From JAKPNF01 sp031556275 (GTDB taxonomy: Bacteria; Verrucomicrobiota; Verrucomicrobiia; Opitutales; JAKPNF01): 22,444 nt of DNA. The DNA lies in NCBI GenBank assembly GCA_031556275.1, contig JAVBTG010000083.1, forward strand, positions 1 through 22,444, written 5' to 3'. The notes beneath the pieces were generated by a model. The model had not been told where the DNA came from and ran no database searches. It was given only the letters and a program-made list of their open reading frames with translations. This document shows positions 7,983-16,083 of the stretch, one piece after another. Every line of letters begins with the position of its first letter. Positions within the stretch are counted from its first letter, which is position 1. A program made the position numbers and the translations under genes.

Positions 7983-8915
7983 ATGAAATTATTGAAATGT
8001 CTGGCGTCGTTTTCATGCCTGCTTTTGGGCTGCGTGGCCTGCGGCGGCGCCCAATCCGCCGCGCCGGACGCGGGGCAGGGCGAAAAGGTGCGCGTGATGA
8101 CGTTCAACATCCGCTACCATCGTGCGCCCAACGACGGGCCGAACGCGTGGGAATTCCGCCGCGACATGGTGGCGGATTTGATCAGGCGAACCGGCGCGGA
8201 CACCGTCGGGTTGCAGGAGGCCGAGCTTCCGCAGGTGGAGTATTTGCGTGGCAAACTGAAGGACGAGTATGAGTTTATCGTGATGTATTCGGACGGAAAA
8301 ACCGGCAAACACTCCAATGCCCTGTTGTACCGCAAAAAACGCTGGAAGCTCGACCAAAGCGGTTCTTTTTGGCTGTCCGACAAGCCGGATGTCCCGGACA
8401 GCAAGGGCTGGGGCAACAAGAGCCCGCGCCTGTGCACGTGGGGGCGGTTTGTGGACAAGAAAACGGGAAAGGCTTTTTACCACTACAACACGCATTTCGA
8501 CCACGAGTCGCCCGACGCGCGCATACGCTCCGCGATGCTGATCGCCAACCGTGTCGCGGACCGCACGCACAAGGACCCGTTTTTTGTGACGGGGGATTTG
8601 AATGCGCGCGAGGACACCCCCGCCATGCGCTTTTTCAAGGGTGAGAAAATTTCCTATGAGGGCGTTGACCGCGGGAGCCCTGTTCCCATGACGGACACTT
8701 TCCGCGCCGTGCACCCGGACGCCACGCAGATAGCGACGTACAACGGTTTCGACCCCACCAAGACGTTCGCGAAAATCGACTATATTTTCTTCGGCGGCGC
8801 GGGCAAAATTTTGGACGCGCAGATCGACCGCTATAGCAGGGACGGGCGCTATCCCTCGGACCATTTCCCCATGACGGTCGACGTGTGCTTGAACCCGAAG
8901 CCCGCCGCGCCCTGA
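7983..8915 (+). CDS. Lipoprotein of the endonuclease/exonuclease/phosphatase (EEP) family
   Basis: 310 residues. The N-terminus is a lipoprotein signal (MKLLKCLASF, then LLLGC with Cys17 as likely lipidated residue), placing it on the periplasmic or outer face of a membrane. The EEP metal-dependent phosphoesterase fold is shown by MTFNIRYH (Asn), VGLQEAE (Glu), HYNTHFDH (His), GDLNARED (Asp and Asn) and SDHFPM (Asp-His) in the standard order. The family covers nucleases, sphingomyelinases and inositol- and sugar-phosphate phosphatases, so the substrate cannot be read from sequence. It is the first gene after operator C, and the GlpT-type transporter follows after 31 bp, with no terminator between. 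That makes a phosphodiesterase or phosphatase acting on a glycerol-phosphate compound an attractive but unproven role. Confidence 0.82.
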   Translation: MKLLKCLASFSCLLLGCVACGGAQSAAPDAGQGEKVRVMTFNIRYHRAPNDGPNAWEFRRDMVADLIRRTGADTVGLQEAELPQVEYLRGKLKDEYEFIVMYSDGKTGKHSNALLYRKKRWKLDQSGSFWLSDKPDVPDSKGWGNKSPRLCTWGRFVDKKTGKAFYHYNTHFDHESPDARIRSAMLIANRVADRTHKDPFFVTGDLNAREDTPAMRFFKGEKISYEGVDRGSPVPMTDTFRAVHPDATQIATYNGFDPTKTFAKIDYIFFGGAGKILDAQIDRYSRDGRYPSDHFPMTVDVCLNPKPAAP

Positions 8916-8946
8916 TCGCCCGCAGAGATAGGTGAGGCTTTTCCCG

Positions 8947-10302
8947 ATGTTCGTCGCTGTCCGAAAATTTTTCCGCTCCGCCCCGCACCGTCCGCCTTTG
9001 CCCGCGGACAAGGTGGCGCATGCCTATCGCATGTGCCGTTTCAACGTGTTTCAGGCGTCGTTTTTCGGGTACTGCGCCTCGTATTTGTGCCGCAGCAATT
9101 TGGCCGTCGTGGCCAAGGAGATGCAAGGCACCCTGCACTACACGGCCGACATGATCGGCAATATCATGGCGGTGACGGCCATCGCGTACGGGTTGTCGAA
9201 GTTTTTGATGGGCGGCGTGTCGGACCGCTGTAACCCCCGCAAATTCATGGCGGCCTCGCTGTTTTTCACGGCGCTGGCCAACTTCGCCTTCGGGGCTTCC
9301 GACAATTACCACACGCACTTGGTGCTCTGGGGGCTCAACGGCGTGGCGCAGGGGATGTGCGGGCCGCCCTTCTCGCGCATTCTCACCCACTGGTTCAGCC
9401 CGCGCGAGCGCGGCACGGTGTCCGGGACGTGGAATATCAGCCACAATATAGGAGGCGGCTTGGCCGGGGTGATCGCGGCCTTCGCGGCGGGGCATTGGGG
9501 ATGGTCCGGGGCGTTCTTTGTGCCTGGTGTCATTAACCTAATCTTCACTTTTTATCTGCTGTATTTTTTGCGCGACACCCCGCAGTCGGAGGGTTTGCCC
9601 CCCGTCGAGGAATACCGCAACGACTACACCGACTACGAATTGCAGCACGGCAAGCAAACGCGCGAGGAGGAGCTCGGCACGCGGGACTTGTTTGTGAACT
9701 ACATTTTTAAGAACAAGCTGCTATGGCTGTTCGCGGCGGCGAATTTTTTTGTGTACGTGGTGCGCTACGGCATGCTTGATTGGGCCCCTTTGTATCTCTC
9801 CGCCGTCAAGGGCGCGAATCTGACGGGGGGAGGCGTCGCGCTGCTGGTGCTGGAATTCGGCGGCATTCCCTCGACGCTTTTAATGGGCTGGCTCTCCGAC
9901 AAGATAGGCGGGCGGCGCGGGCTGTTGTCCTTTTTGTGCATGTGGCCGATCGTCATCGCCTTTTTGATCCTCATTTTCAACCCGCCCGGGTATCTGTGGA
10001 TAGATATGGGGGCGCTGATGATGATCGGGTGTTTTATTTATCCGCCCGTGTTGCTGCTGACGCTCTCCGCCATTGACTCGGCCTCCAAAAAGGCAGCAGG
10101 GGCCGCGGCCGGGTTCATCGGGCTGTGGGGCTACATCGGGCGCACGGCTCAGGCCAAGGGCTTTGGCGAGCTGGTGGCCCATTATTCGGAGGCCAAAGGC
10201 GCGGTCTTCGCGTGGGAATGCGTGCTGTGGATCATCGTTGGGTGCGCGCTCGTCGGCATGACGCTGCTTTTCTTCACCCGTAACATCCGCCCCAAGGCGT
10301 AA
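8947..10302 (+). CDS. glpT: GlpT-type glycerol-3-phosphate:phosphate antiporter (MFS, OPA family)
   Basis: 451 residues, twelve hydrophobic segments; predicted to bring in glycerol-3-phosphate in exchange for phosphate. It aligns by eye along its length with E. coli GlpT: PHRPPLPADK, FGYCASYLCRSN, SKFLMGGVSDR, HNIGGG, RDTPQSEGLPPVEEYRNDY, YVVRYGMLDWAP. The three substrate-contacting residues of GlpT (R45, H165, R269) correspond to R49, H166 and R273. I chose the ATG at 8947: AGGTGAGG at 8930-8937 is a good ribosome binding site about 9 bases ahead. A GTG at 8932 would start inside it. It follows the EEP gene in the same transcription unit; a GlpD-type enzyme two genes on can use the product. 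Other OPA substrates such as hexose phosphate are less likely given the close match. Confidence 0.88.
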   Translation: MFVAVRKFFRSAPHRPPLPADKVAHAYRMCRFNVFQASFFGYCASYLCRSNLAVVAKEMQGTLHYTADMIGNIMAVTAIAYGLSKFLMGGVSDRCNPRKFMAASLFFTALANFAFGASDNYHTHLVLWGLNGVAQGMCGPPFSRILTHWFSPRERGTVSGTWNISHNIGGGLAGVIAAFAAGHWGWSGAFFVPGVINLIFTFYLLYFLRDTPQSEGLPPVEEYRNDYTDYELQHGKQTREEELGTRDLFVNYIFKNKLLWLFAAANFFVYVVRYGMLDWAPLYLSAVKGANLTGGGVALLVLEFGGIPSTLLMGWLSDKIGGRRGLLSFLCMWPIVIAFLILIFNPPGYLWIDMGALMMIGCFIYPPVLLLTLSAIDSASKKAAGAAAGFIGLWGYIGRTAQAKGFGELVAHYSEAKGAVFAWECVLWIIVGCALVGMTLLFFTRNIRPKA

Positions 10303-10352
10303 AATTTTTTTCAAACGGCAGAAATCCCTAATGGCTTTTTTTCGCATTTTAA

Positions 10353-10364
10353 GAATATATATTT
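10353..10364. promoter_or_regulatory. Operator D of the SorC regulon (one mismatch)
   Basis: GAATATATATTT, the consensus with the last C changed to T. It directly abuts the alpha-galactosidase ATG and follows the glpT stop by 50 bp. No convincing -35/-10 pair was found here, so it may control read-through or an internal promoter. Confidence 0.45.
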
Positions 10365-12572
10365 ATGAATAGAACTATGAGCGCGGTGCCATCCACTCCG
10401 AGAAAATCGGCGAAAAAACCCGCCGAGGATCCCTCGGGCATGATTTGCATGGACACCCCGAACAGCTCGCTTGTCTTCCTCGTGGACAAGGACGGGTTTT
10501 TGTACCACCGCTATTTTGGAAAGATGCTCGATACGCCCGCGAGAATTAGGGACTTTGTGTTCGAGGACGAGCGGCGCTACGCGACCTTCGAGATGCCCTC
10601 GGTTTTCGGAGGGTATTACGGCGGCGATCCCGCCGTCGCCGTCACCCACGCCGACGGCAACATGAGCAGCGATTTTCGCTACGTGCGGCACGAGCGCGTC
10701 CGCGTGGACGACAATATCATCGAGACGCGCATCCGCCTGAAGGACTCGGCGTATGATTTTCACATCACCATCTGCTGCCGCGCGTATCAGGCCGAGGACA
10801 TGTTCGCCTGCCGCATGCTGTTTGAAAACGGCGAGGGCGTGCCCGTTGTGTTGACGCGTTTCGCCTCGTTTGAGCTGAATCTGACGCAGTCGCCGACGTG
10901 GTGGCTGAGCCATTTTTACGGCGACTGGTCCACGGAGATGAAGCTCGAGGAGGAAAGGCTCGGACACGGTCTGCGCATCATCGACAGCAAAAAAGGCGTG
11001 CGCACCTCGCAGCACAGCAACGCTTCCTTCATGCTCTCGATGGGGGGGCCTGCCGCCGAGGAGACGGGCGAGGTGGTGGGCGGCGTTTTGGCGTGGTCGG
11101 GCAATTACCGTCTGTGCTTTGAATTGGACGGGCGCAACATTTTGCATGTCAACGCGGGGATCAACCCCTTTGCCTCCGCTTATCATTTAGATAGCGGTGA
11201 GCAGTTTGAGACGCCGGAGTTTATCTTCACTCACAGCGCGAACGGCAAGGGCGCGGTCAGCCGCCGTTTTCACGCGTGGGCGCGCCGCTATGCCTTGAGG
11301 GATGGCGACACGCCGCGCCCGGTCGTGTTCAACAGCTGGGAGGGCGCGTATTTTGACTTTGATGAAAAGAAGCTGCTGCGGATGATGGCCGACGCCGCCG
11401 CGCTCGGCGTGGAATTGTTTGTGCTCGACGACGGCTGGTTCGGCAACAAGCACCCGCGCAACAGCACCGGCGCGGGGCTGGGTGATTGGCAGGTGAACGT
11501 GCGCAAGTTGCCCAAGGGGCTGGATCATCTCATCGACCGCGCCGAGGCGATGGGCATGCGTTTCGGGATCTGGGTGGAGCCGGAAATGGTCAACCCGCAA
11601 AGCGAGCTGGCGGAAACGCACCCCGACTGGATGCTTGGTAGCCCCGCGCACGAGCGGATTTTGGTGCGCAACCAGCTGCTGCTCGATCTGTGCAACCCTG
11701 CCGTGCAGCAATTCGTGTTCGAGGCGGTGGACAGCCTGCTGACGAAACACCCGCGCATCTCTTATGTGAAGTGGGATTGCAACCGCCACATGGCGAGCTT
11801 TGGCTCCGCATGGCTTGCGGCCGACAAGCAGAGCCATCTGTGGATCGCCTACACGCGCGGCCTTTACGCGGTGTATGAGAAACTGGCCAAGCGGCACCCG
11901 AATGTCATTTTTCAGGCGTGCGGCAGCGGCGGGGGCAGGGTGGATTACGGGTTGATGCCCTATCATCACGAGTTCTGGCCCAGCGACGTCACGGACGCGC
12001 TTGAGCGCGTGTTTGTCCAGTGGGGTACCAGTCATTTTTATCCCGCGATCGGCATGGCCGCGCATGTTTCCGCCGTGCCCAACCACCAGACGGGGGCCGT
12101 GCTGCCGCTAAAATTCCGCTTTGACGTGGCTTCCAGCGGGCGGCTGGGGTGCGAGCTGCAACCCAAAGATTTGACGGAGAGCGAGCTGGAGTTCGCCAAG
12201 CGCGCCATCGCCAACTACAAGCGCATGCGCGATGTGGTCGCCACGGGGGATTTGTACCGCCTGAATTCGCCGTACGAGACGGACAACACCTCGTCGCTGA
12301 TGTACGTGCTGCCGGACAAAAACCGCGCGGTTGTTTTCCTGTATTTGTTGCGCTATCGGGCGCGGTTCGATTACCCGGTGCTGCGGCTGCGCGGGCTTGA
12401 TCCCGACAAAAAATACCGCCTGCGCGAAGTGAACAAGGCATCCCCCTGCGGCTGCTGCGCGGGCGACGGCAAGGTGTTTAACGGCAATTTTTTGATGAAC
12501 CACGGCGTGCGGGTGGAGGTGAAACGGCCGTATGACAGCGTTGTGCTGGAGCTCGCCTGTGAGGATGTCTAA
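10365..12572 (+). CDS. GH36 alpha-galactosidase, cytoplasmic
   Basis: 735 residues, the normal size for bacterial tetrameric GH36 enzymes that release galactose from melibiose, raffinose and other alpha-galactosides. Order: N-terminal beta-supersandwich (about 35-310), a (beta/alpha)8 barrel opening at FNSWEGAYFDF (322-332), then a C-terminal sheet. Catalytic landmarks are LDDGWFG (354-360), GIWVEPEMVNP (401-411), the nucleophile in YVKWDCNR (D471) and the acid/base in WPSDVTDA (D541). The 70-residue separation matches the family. There is no signal peptide, so the substrate must be imported. The first 25 residues (MNRTMSAVPSTPRKSAKK) are basic and low in structure; starts at 10377 or 10440 are possible alternatives, since operator D touches the ATG at 10365. 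Closeness to glycerol-3-phosphate genes is unusual for this family. Confidence 0.92.
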   Translation: MNRTMSAVPSTPRKSAKKPAEDPSGMICMDTPNSSLVFLVDKDGFLYHRYFGKMLDTPARIRDFVFEDERRYATFEMPSVFGGYYGGDPAVAVTHADGNMSSDFRYVRHERVRVDDNIIETRIRLKDSAYDFHITICCRAYQAEDMFACRMLFENGEGVPVVLTRFASFELNLTQSPTWWLSHFYGDWSTEMKLEEERLGHGLRIIDSKKGVRTSQHSNASFMLSMGGPAAEETGEVVGGVLAWSGNYRLCFELDGRNILHVNAGINPFASAYHLDSGEQFETPEFIFTHSANGKGAVSRRFHAWARRYALRDGDTPRPVVFNSWEGAYFDFDEKKLLRMMADAAALGVELFVLDDGWFGNKHPRNSTGAGLGDWQVNVRKLPKGLDHLIDRAEAMGMRFGIWVEPEMVNPQSELAETHPDWMLGSPAHERILVRNQLLLDLCNPAVQQFVFEAVDSLLTKHPRISYVKWDCNRHMASFGSAWLAADKQSHLWIAYTRGLYAVYEKLAKRHPNVIFQACGSGGGRVDYGLMPYHHEFWPSDVTDALERVFVQWGTSHFYPAIGMAAHVSAVPNHQTGAVLPLKFRFDVASSGRLGCELQPKDLTESELEFAKRAIANYKRMRDVVATGDLYRLNSPYETDNTSSLMYVLPDKNRAVVFLYLLRYRARFDYPVLRLRGLDPDKKYRLREVNKASPCGCCAGDGKVFNGNFLMNHGVRVEVKRPYDSVVLELACEDV

Positions 12573-12576
12573 AAAT

Positions 12577-12590
12577 TGAATATATATTCA
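12577..12590. promoter_or_regulatory. Operator E of the SorC regulon, perfect 14-bp palindrome
   Basis: TGAATATATATTCA, self-complementary over all 14 bases. It begins 5 bp after the alpha-galactosidase stop and precedes the glycerol-3-phosphate dehydrogenase. A possible -35 TTGAGT lies at 12613-12618, but the -10 is unclear. Confidence 0.6.
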
Positions 12591-12703
12591 TGAAATTAAA
12601 ATCACTTTAATATTGAGTTCACTCCAAAATTCGGTGATTTTTATCTGAGAAACATTAAGGGAAAATTTTTTTGGAATTTAAAGTTGTGGCAATAGCATCT
12701 TGC

Positions 12704-14278
12704 ATGGATCGGGCGGTTCATTTGAACGCGGCCAAGACGCGCCAAGGCGCTTATGACTTTTGCGTCGTGGGCGGGGGCGCTTCGGGGCTCGGGGTCGCGG
12801 TCGACGCGGCCGCGCGCGGCTTTTCCGTCCTGCTCGTCGAGCGGTCGGACTTCGCCAAGGGGACGTCCTCGCGCTCCACAAAACTGGTGCACGGCGGCGT
12901 GCGCTATTTGAAGCAGGGGAATATTTCCCTGGTGCGCGAGGCCCTGCGCGAGCGCGGGCTGATGCGCCGCAACGCGCCGCATTTGGTGCGGGAGCTGGAG
13001 TTTGTCATTCCCTCCTACAGCCTGTTCAATAAATGTTTTTACGGGGTCGGGATGAAAATGTACGACGCCTTGGCGGGTCGGTTGGGGTTGACGCCGAGCC
13101 GTTTGCTTTCCACGGATGAAGTGGCAACGCGCATTCCGACCGTGAAGCGCGCGGGGCTCAAGGGCGGCGTCGCCTATTGCGACGGGCAGTTTGACGACGC
13201 GCGCATGGCCGTGAATCTGGCGCAGACAGCCGCCGAGCTGGGGGCGAACGTGCTCAACTATGTGGCGTGCGTGGGCCTGCTGATGCGCGGCGGAAAAGTG
13301 GCCGGTGTGCGCTTGGAAGACCGCGAGACGAAAGAAGTTTTCGAGGTCGAGGCCAAGAGCGTGATCAACGCGACCGGCGTGTTTGTCGACGATCTGCGCA
13401 AAATGGAAGAACCCGCGTGTGCGCCGATGGTGCAGCCGAGCCAAGGGGTTCACCTCGTTTTGCCCAAACGCTTTTTACCGGGGTGCTCCGCGCTGATGGA
13501 GCCAAAGACGGCCGACGGGCGCGTGCTCTTTGCCATTCCGTGGTACGACAGCGTTGTGCTCGGCACGACGGACACGCCGCTCGAGAAAGTTTCCGAGGAA
13601 CCGCGCGCGTTGGCCGAGGAAATTGAATTTTTGATGACGCACGCCGCCCTTTACATGGATCCCTGTCCCAAGCCGGATGACGTGCGTAGCGTGTTTGCGG
13701 GCTTGCGCCCGCTCGTGCGCCCGCCATCAGGCGGCAAGGGCGGGACGGCGGCGATCTCGCGCGATCATACGATCGCGATCGGACGGGGCGGTCTCATCAC
13801 GCTCACGGGCGGGAAGTGGACCTCGTACCGCAAGATGGCGGAAGACACCGTCAACCAAGCGCTCAAGGCGCGCGGCGAGTCCGCGCCCGCGTGCAAGACG
13901 CGCGAACTGCGCGTGCATGGATGGACGCTGGACGGCATCCCCGAGACAAATTTAAAACCCTATGGCGCGGACGCCGCCGCCGTGCGCGCGCTCAATCAGC
14001 CGAACCAAATACACCCCGCCTTCACCTTGACGGAGGGCGAAGTGCGCTGGCAGGTGCGCTGTGAAATGGCGCGGACCGTCGAGGACGTGCTTTTCCGCCG
14101 CAGCCATTGCCTACTGTTTGACGCCAAAAAGAGCGTCGAGGCGGCCCCCGCCGTGGCGCGGATCATGGCCGAAGAACTGGGCAAAGACGAGGCGTGGCAG
14201 GCCGAACAAGTCGAGCAATACGCCGCTTTTGCTTCCGGTTATATCTTTCCGGCGCAGTCCGCCGCCGAGGCGATTTAA
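12704..14278 (+). CDS. glpD: FAD-dependent glycerol-3-phosphate dehydrogenase (GlpD/GlpO type)
   Basis: 524 residues. It should oxidise glycerol-3-phosphate to dihydroxyacetone phosphate, passing electrons to quinone or oxygen at the inner membrane face. The dinucleotide fold is at YDFCVVGGGASGLG (17-30); family blocks are SSRSTKLVHGGVRYL, CDGQFDDARM, INATGVFVDD, LGTTDTP, FAGLRPLV and GGKWTSYRKMAEDT, followed by the C-terminal DAO_C cap. I prefer the ATG at 12704 (MDRAVHLNAAKT), which gives the usual GlpD N-terminus. A TTG at 12671 has AAGGGA about 9 bases upstream and would add 11 residues, so it cannot be excluded. It is the natural partner of the GlpT-type transporter upstream and lies behind its own operator E. 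A terminator follows at 14366-14397. Confidence 0.88.
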   Translation: MDRAVHLNAAKTRQGAYDFCVVGGGASGLGVAVDAAARGFSVLLVERSDFAKGTSSRSTKLVHGGVRYLKQGNISLVREALRERGLMRRNAPHLVRELEFVIPSYSLFNKCFYGVGMKMYDALAGRLGLTPSRLLSTDEVATRIPTVKRAGLKGGVAYCDGQFDDARMAVNLAQTAAELGANVLNYVACVGLLMRGGKVAGVRLEDRETKEVFEVEAKSVINATGVFVDDLRKMEEPACAPMVQPSQGVHLVLPKRFLPGCSALMEPKTADGRVLFAIPWYDSVVLGTTDTPLEKVSEEPRALAEEIEFLMTHAALYMDPCPKPDDVRSVFAGLRPLVRPPSGGKGGTAAISRDHTIAIGRGGLITLTGGKWTSYRKMAEDTVNQALKARGESAPACKTRELRVHGWTLDGIPETNLKPYGADAAAVRALNQPNQIHPAFTLTEGEVRWQVRCEMARTVEDVLFRRSHCLLFDAKKSVEAAPAVARIMAEELGKDEAWQAEQVEQYAAFASGYIFPAQSAAEAI

Positions 14279-14365
14279 CATTTTTGGAGCCTAAATCCGG
14301 CAATTTTGTAACCTAATACCGATAAGATGAGCATTTCCGGTCAAAATAAAACCAAAAAACATATG

Positions 14366-14397
14366 CTTCAAAACACGTTTCGTGTCTGAAGTTTTTT
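14366..14397 (+). terminator. Intrinsic terminator after the glpD-like gene
   Basis: Two-part stem: CTTCA (14366-14370) pairs with TGAAG (14387-14391), and inside it ACACG pairs with CGTGT across a TTT loop. Six T follow at 14392-14397. Confidence 0.65.
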
Positions 14398-14408
14398 GAA
14401 TTTTGTGC

Positions 14409-14436
14409 TTGAAAATAAATATTCACGATTTAAAAT
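14409..14436 (+). promoter_or_regulatory. Candidate promoter of the PEP-CTERM gene
   Basis: -35 TTGAAA (14409-14414), 16-base spacer, -10 TAAAAT (14431-14436), each five of six to consensus. Operator F occupies the spacer and the end of the -35. Confidence 0.5.
14413..14424. promoter_or_regulatory. Operator F of the SorC regulon (one mismatch)
   Basis: AAATAAATATTC, the consensus with the first G changed to A. It is placed between -35 and -10 of the PEP-CTERM gene, a repressor-like position. Confidence 0.5.
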
Positions 14437-14486
14437 TCCAAAGTAAGTCTACCTGTATTCCTGCAAAAACTAACCCCATCATCCCT

Positions 14487-15986
14487 ATGAAACTGAAGCT
14501 ACTCCTGCGGTCTCTGCTGTGTTTAACGATTGGAGCTGCGTGCGCCAATGCCGCCGACAAGTACGGCGTGAATGACGACAGCCAATCCGGCAAGGCGACG
14601 GCGAATAACTATCCATTCTCCGGCTATTATTATGCGAGCGGGTCTGCCGTGGCGCCGACCGACAATGTCTGGGGTATTTGGACCAGTGGGTTCGACTATT
14701 CCACGGGTATCGGCACAGCTGCGGCCCCGATCTCCATTGAGGTGGTCGACGGCTACAATGTTTACGGGGCCCTCCTGTCGGGGACTTCGGCGACGGCTAT
14801 CTCTTCTCTGGGCAACGTGTATTTCGGAGCGATCAGCGCGGCTTCGTCGAACATCGCCGGTCGCTGGACGCGCGGCATTGGCCTTGCAAACGTCAATCTG
14901 ACCAGTTTGAACGTGAACAACCTTGATCTGCAGGGAACCTCCGCGTTCACCACAGGCATCAATCCTTTCACCAATGGTGTTGAATTTACTGGAAATGTCA
15001 CCGTCGGCGCGATGAATCTCGGCAATTTTAACGTCGAGATGAGCGATGCCGGAAGTGCCAGGGGTTTGAACTTTGCGACGACCACGGTCAGCATCACCAC
15101 GTTGACGGGCAACATAACGGTCTCGTCGGATCGTGTGAGTGCCGCCAACTTGTCCATCACTGAAGGCGTGGCGGGCATTACCGAACAGGGCCTCGTTTCT
15201 AGCGGCACCGGCGGTTTGCGCTCGATTGGGAGCATGGAGGCCAATATTTCGGCGACGGCCAGCAGCAATGTGGCTTACGGTATTAATATCTACAACACCG
15301 CGTTCACCTTGAATTTGGCCAAAGGCGCCGGCATTTCCGCGGCGGGCCGCGACGCCACGGCATCCCGTGCGATCTGGTTCATCAACGGCACTGCCGCCAT
15401 CAACAGCGACGGTCTTGCCGCGCACTCGATCAAGGGCGACATTTATGGGAAAACCGGCGTGGCCATCAACGCGGGCACTTACGTTTTCGGCAGCAATTTC
15501 GCCGATTCCCAGAAGCTGCGCATCGGGCGCGAAACAGGCAATGTCGTCTTCAACAACGGCTCCGACTCCACTTTCACCGTGGACACGATGATGTCGGTAA
15601 TTAGCGGTGCCGGTGTCGCAACCGCCGGCAGCGCCACGTTCAAGGAGGGCAGCACCGTCCGCTTGACGGCCGACTCCCTCACCGATTACGTCCAACTCTC
15701 CGGCGCGACCCTTACGCTTGAATCCGGGTCATTCCTGTATGTGGTTCTGGCGAACGGCTTCCTTGCGGAGGTGGACGCCACGATGACCATTCTCAGCTTC
15801 ACGACCAGCCTCACGGACAATTCCACGCTCAAGCTGATGTACGAGAACGGACAGGAGTTCAGCTCCGAGTGGTACACCTATGCCAACGGCGTGATCACCT
15901 TCACGGCAGTTCCGGAGCCTGCGGTTGCCGCGGGTCTGCTTGGCCTGCTCGCGCTGGTCGGCGTCGTGCGCCGTCGCCGCAAGTAA
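14487..15986 (+). CDS. PEP-CTERM secreted surface protein
   Basis: 499 residues. Signal peptide MKLKLLLRSLLCLTIGAACANA at 1-22; the C-terminus has the complete PEP-CTERM sorting signal: VPEP, a hydrophobic segment (AAGLLGLLALVGVV) and RRRRK. Such proteins are exported, cut by an exosortase and displayed on or released from the cell envelope, often linked to exopolysaccharide. The body is a Gly/Ser/Thr/Ala-rich run of short beta strands with repeated motifs such as GNVTVGAMNLGNF and GNITVSSDRVSAANL, resembling a beta-helix or autotransporter passenger; there is no catalytic motif. I chose the ATG at 14487 because it gives a proper signal peptide. The 28 codons upstream are untypical and cover the regulatory region. 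The promoter and operator F place it in the sugar regulon. Function unknown; adhesion or substrate capture is a guess. Confidence 0.85.
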   Translation: MKLKLLLRSLLCLTIGAACANAADKYGVNDDSQSGKATANNYPFSGYYYASGSAVAPTDNVWGIWTSGFDYSTGIGTAAAPISIEVVDGYNVYGALLSGTSATAISSLGNVYFGAISAASSNIAGRWTRGIGLANVNLTSLNVNNLDLQGTSAFTTGINPFTNGVEFTGNVTVGAMNLGNFNVEMSDAGSARGLNFATTTVSITTLTGNITVSSDRVSAANLSITEGVAGITEQGLVSSGTGGLRSIGSMEANISATASSNVAYGINIYNTAFTLNLAKGAGISAAGRDATASRAIWFINGTAAINSDGLAAHSIKGDIYGKTGVAINAGTYVFGSNFADSQKLRIGRETGNVVFNNGSDSTFTVDTMMSVISGAGVATAGSATFKEGSTVRLTADSLTDYVQLSGATLTLESGSFLYVVLANGFLAEVDATMTILSFTTSLTDNSTLKLMYENGQEFSSEWYTYANGVITFTAVPEPAVAAGLLGLLALVGVVRRRRK

Positions 15987-16028
15987 GCAACGTGCAAAGT
16001 TTGTGATTTCTCACAGGGGTAGTTAGTT

Positions 16029-16063
16029 TTGGGGGCCGGTTCGTTTTCACGGCCGGTCCCCAA
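16029..16063 (+). terminator. Stem-loop between the PEP-CTERM and pseudopilin genes
   Basis: TTGGGGGCCGG (16029-16039) pairs with CCGGTCCCCAA (16053-16063) with one G-U pair. The sequence after it is only moderately T-rich (TTTCTTA), so it may be a leaky terminator or an mRNA-stabilising hairpin. The ATG of the next gene is 20 bp on. Confidence 0.5.
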
Positions 16064-16083
16064 TTTCTTAGGAAAACAGTTCC

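Noticed and set aside
8635..9495. 286-codon minus-strand frame across the EEP-glpT junction
   Set aside because: It overlaps two well-supported genes and has shadow composition.
14523..15695. 390-codon minus-strand frame inside the PEP-CTERM gene
   Set aside because: The plus-strand frame has both a signal peptide and a PEP-CTERM signal; the reverse frame has neither a domain nor a start context.
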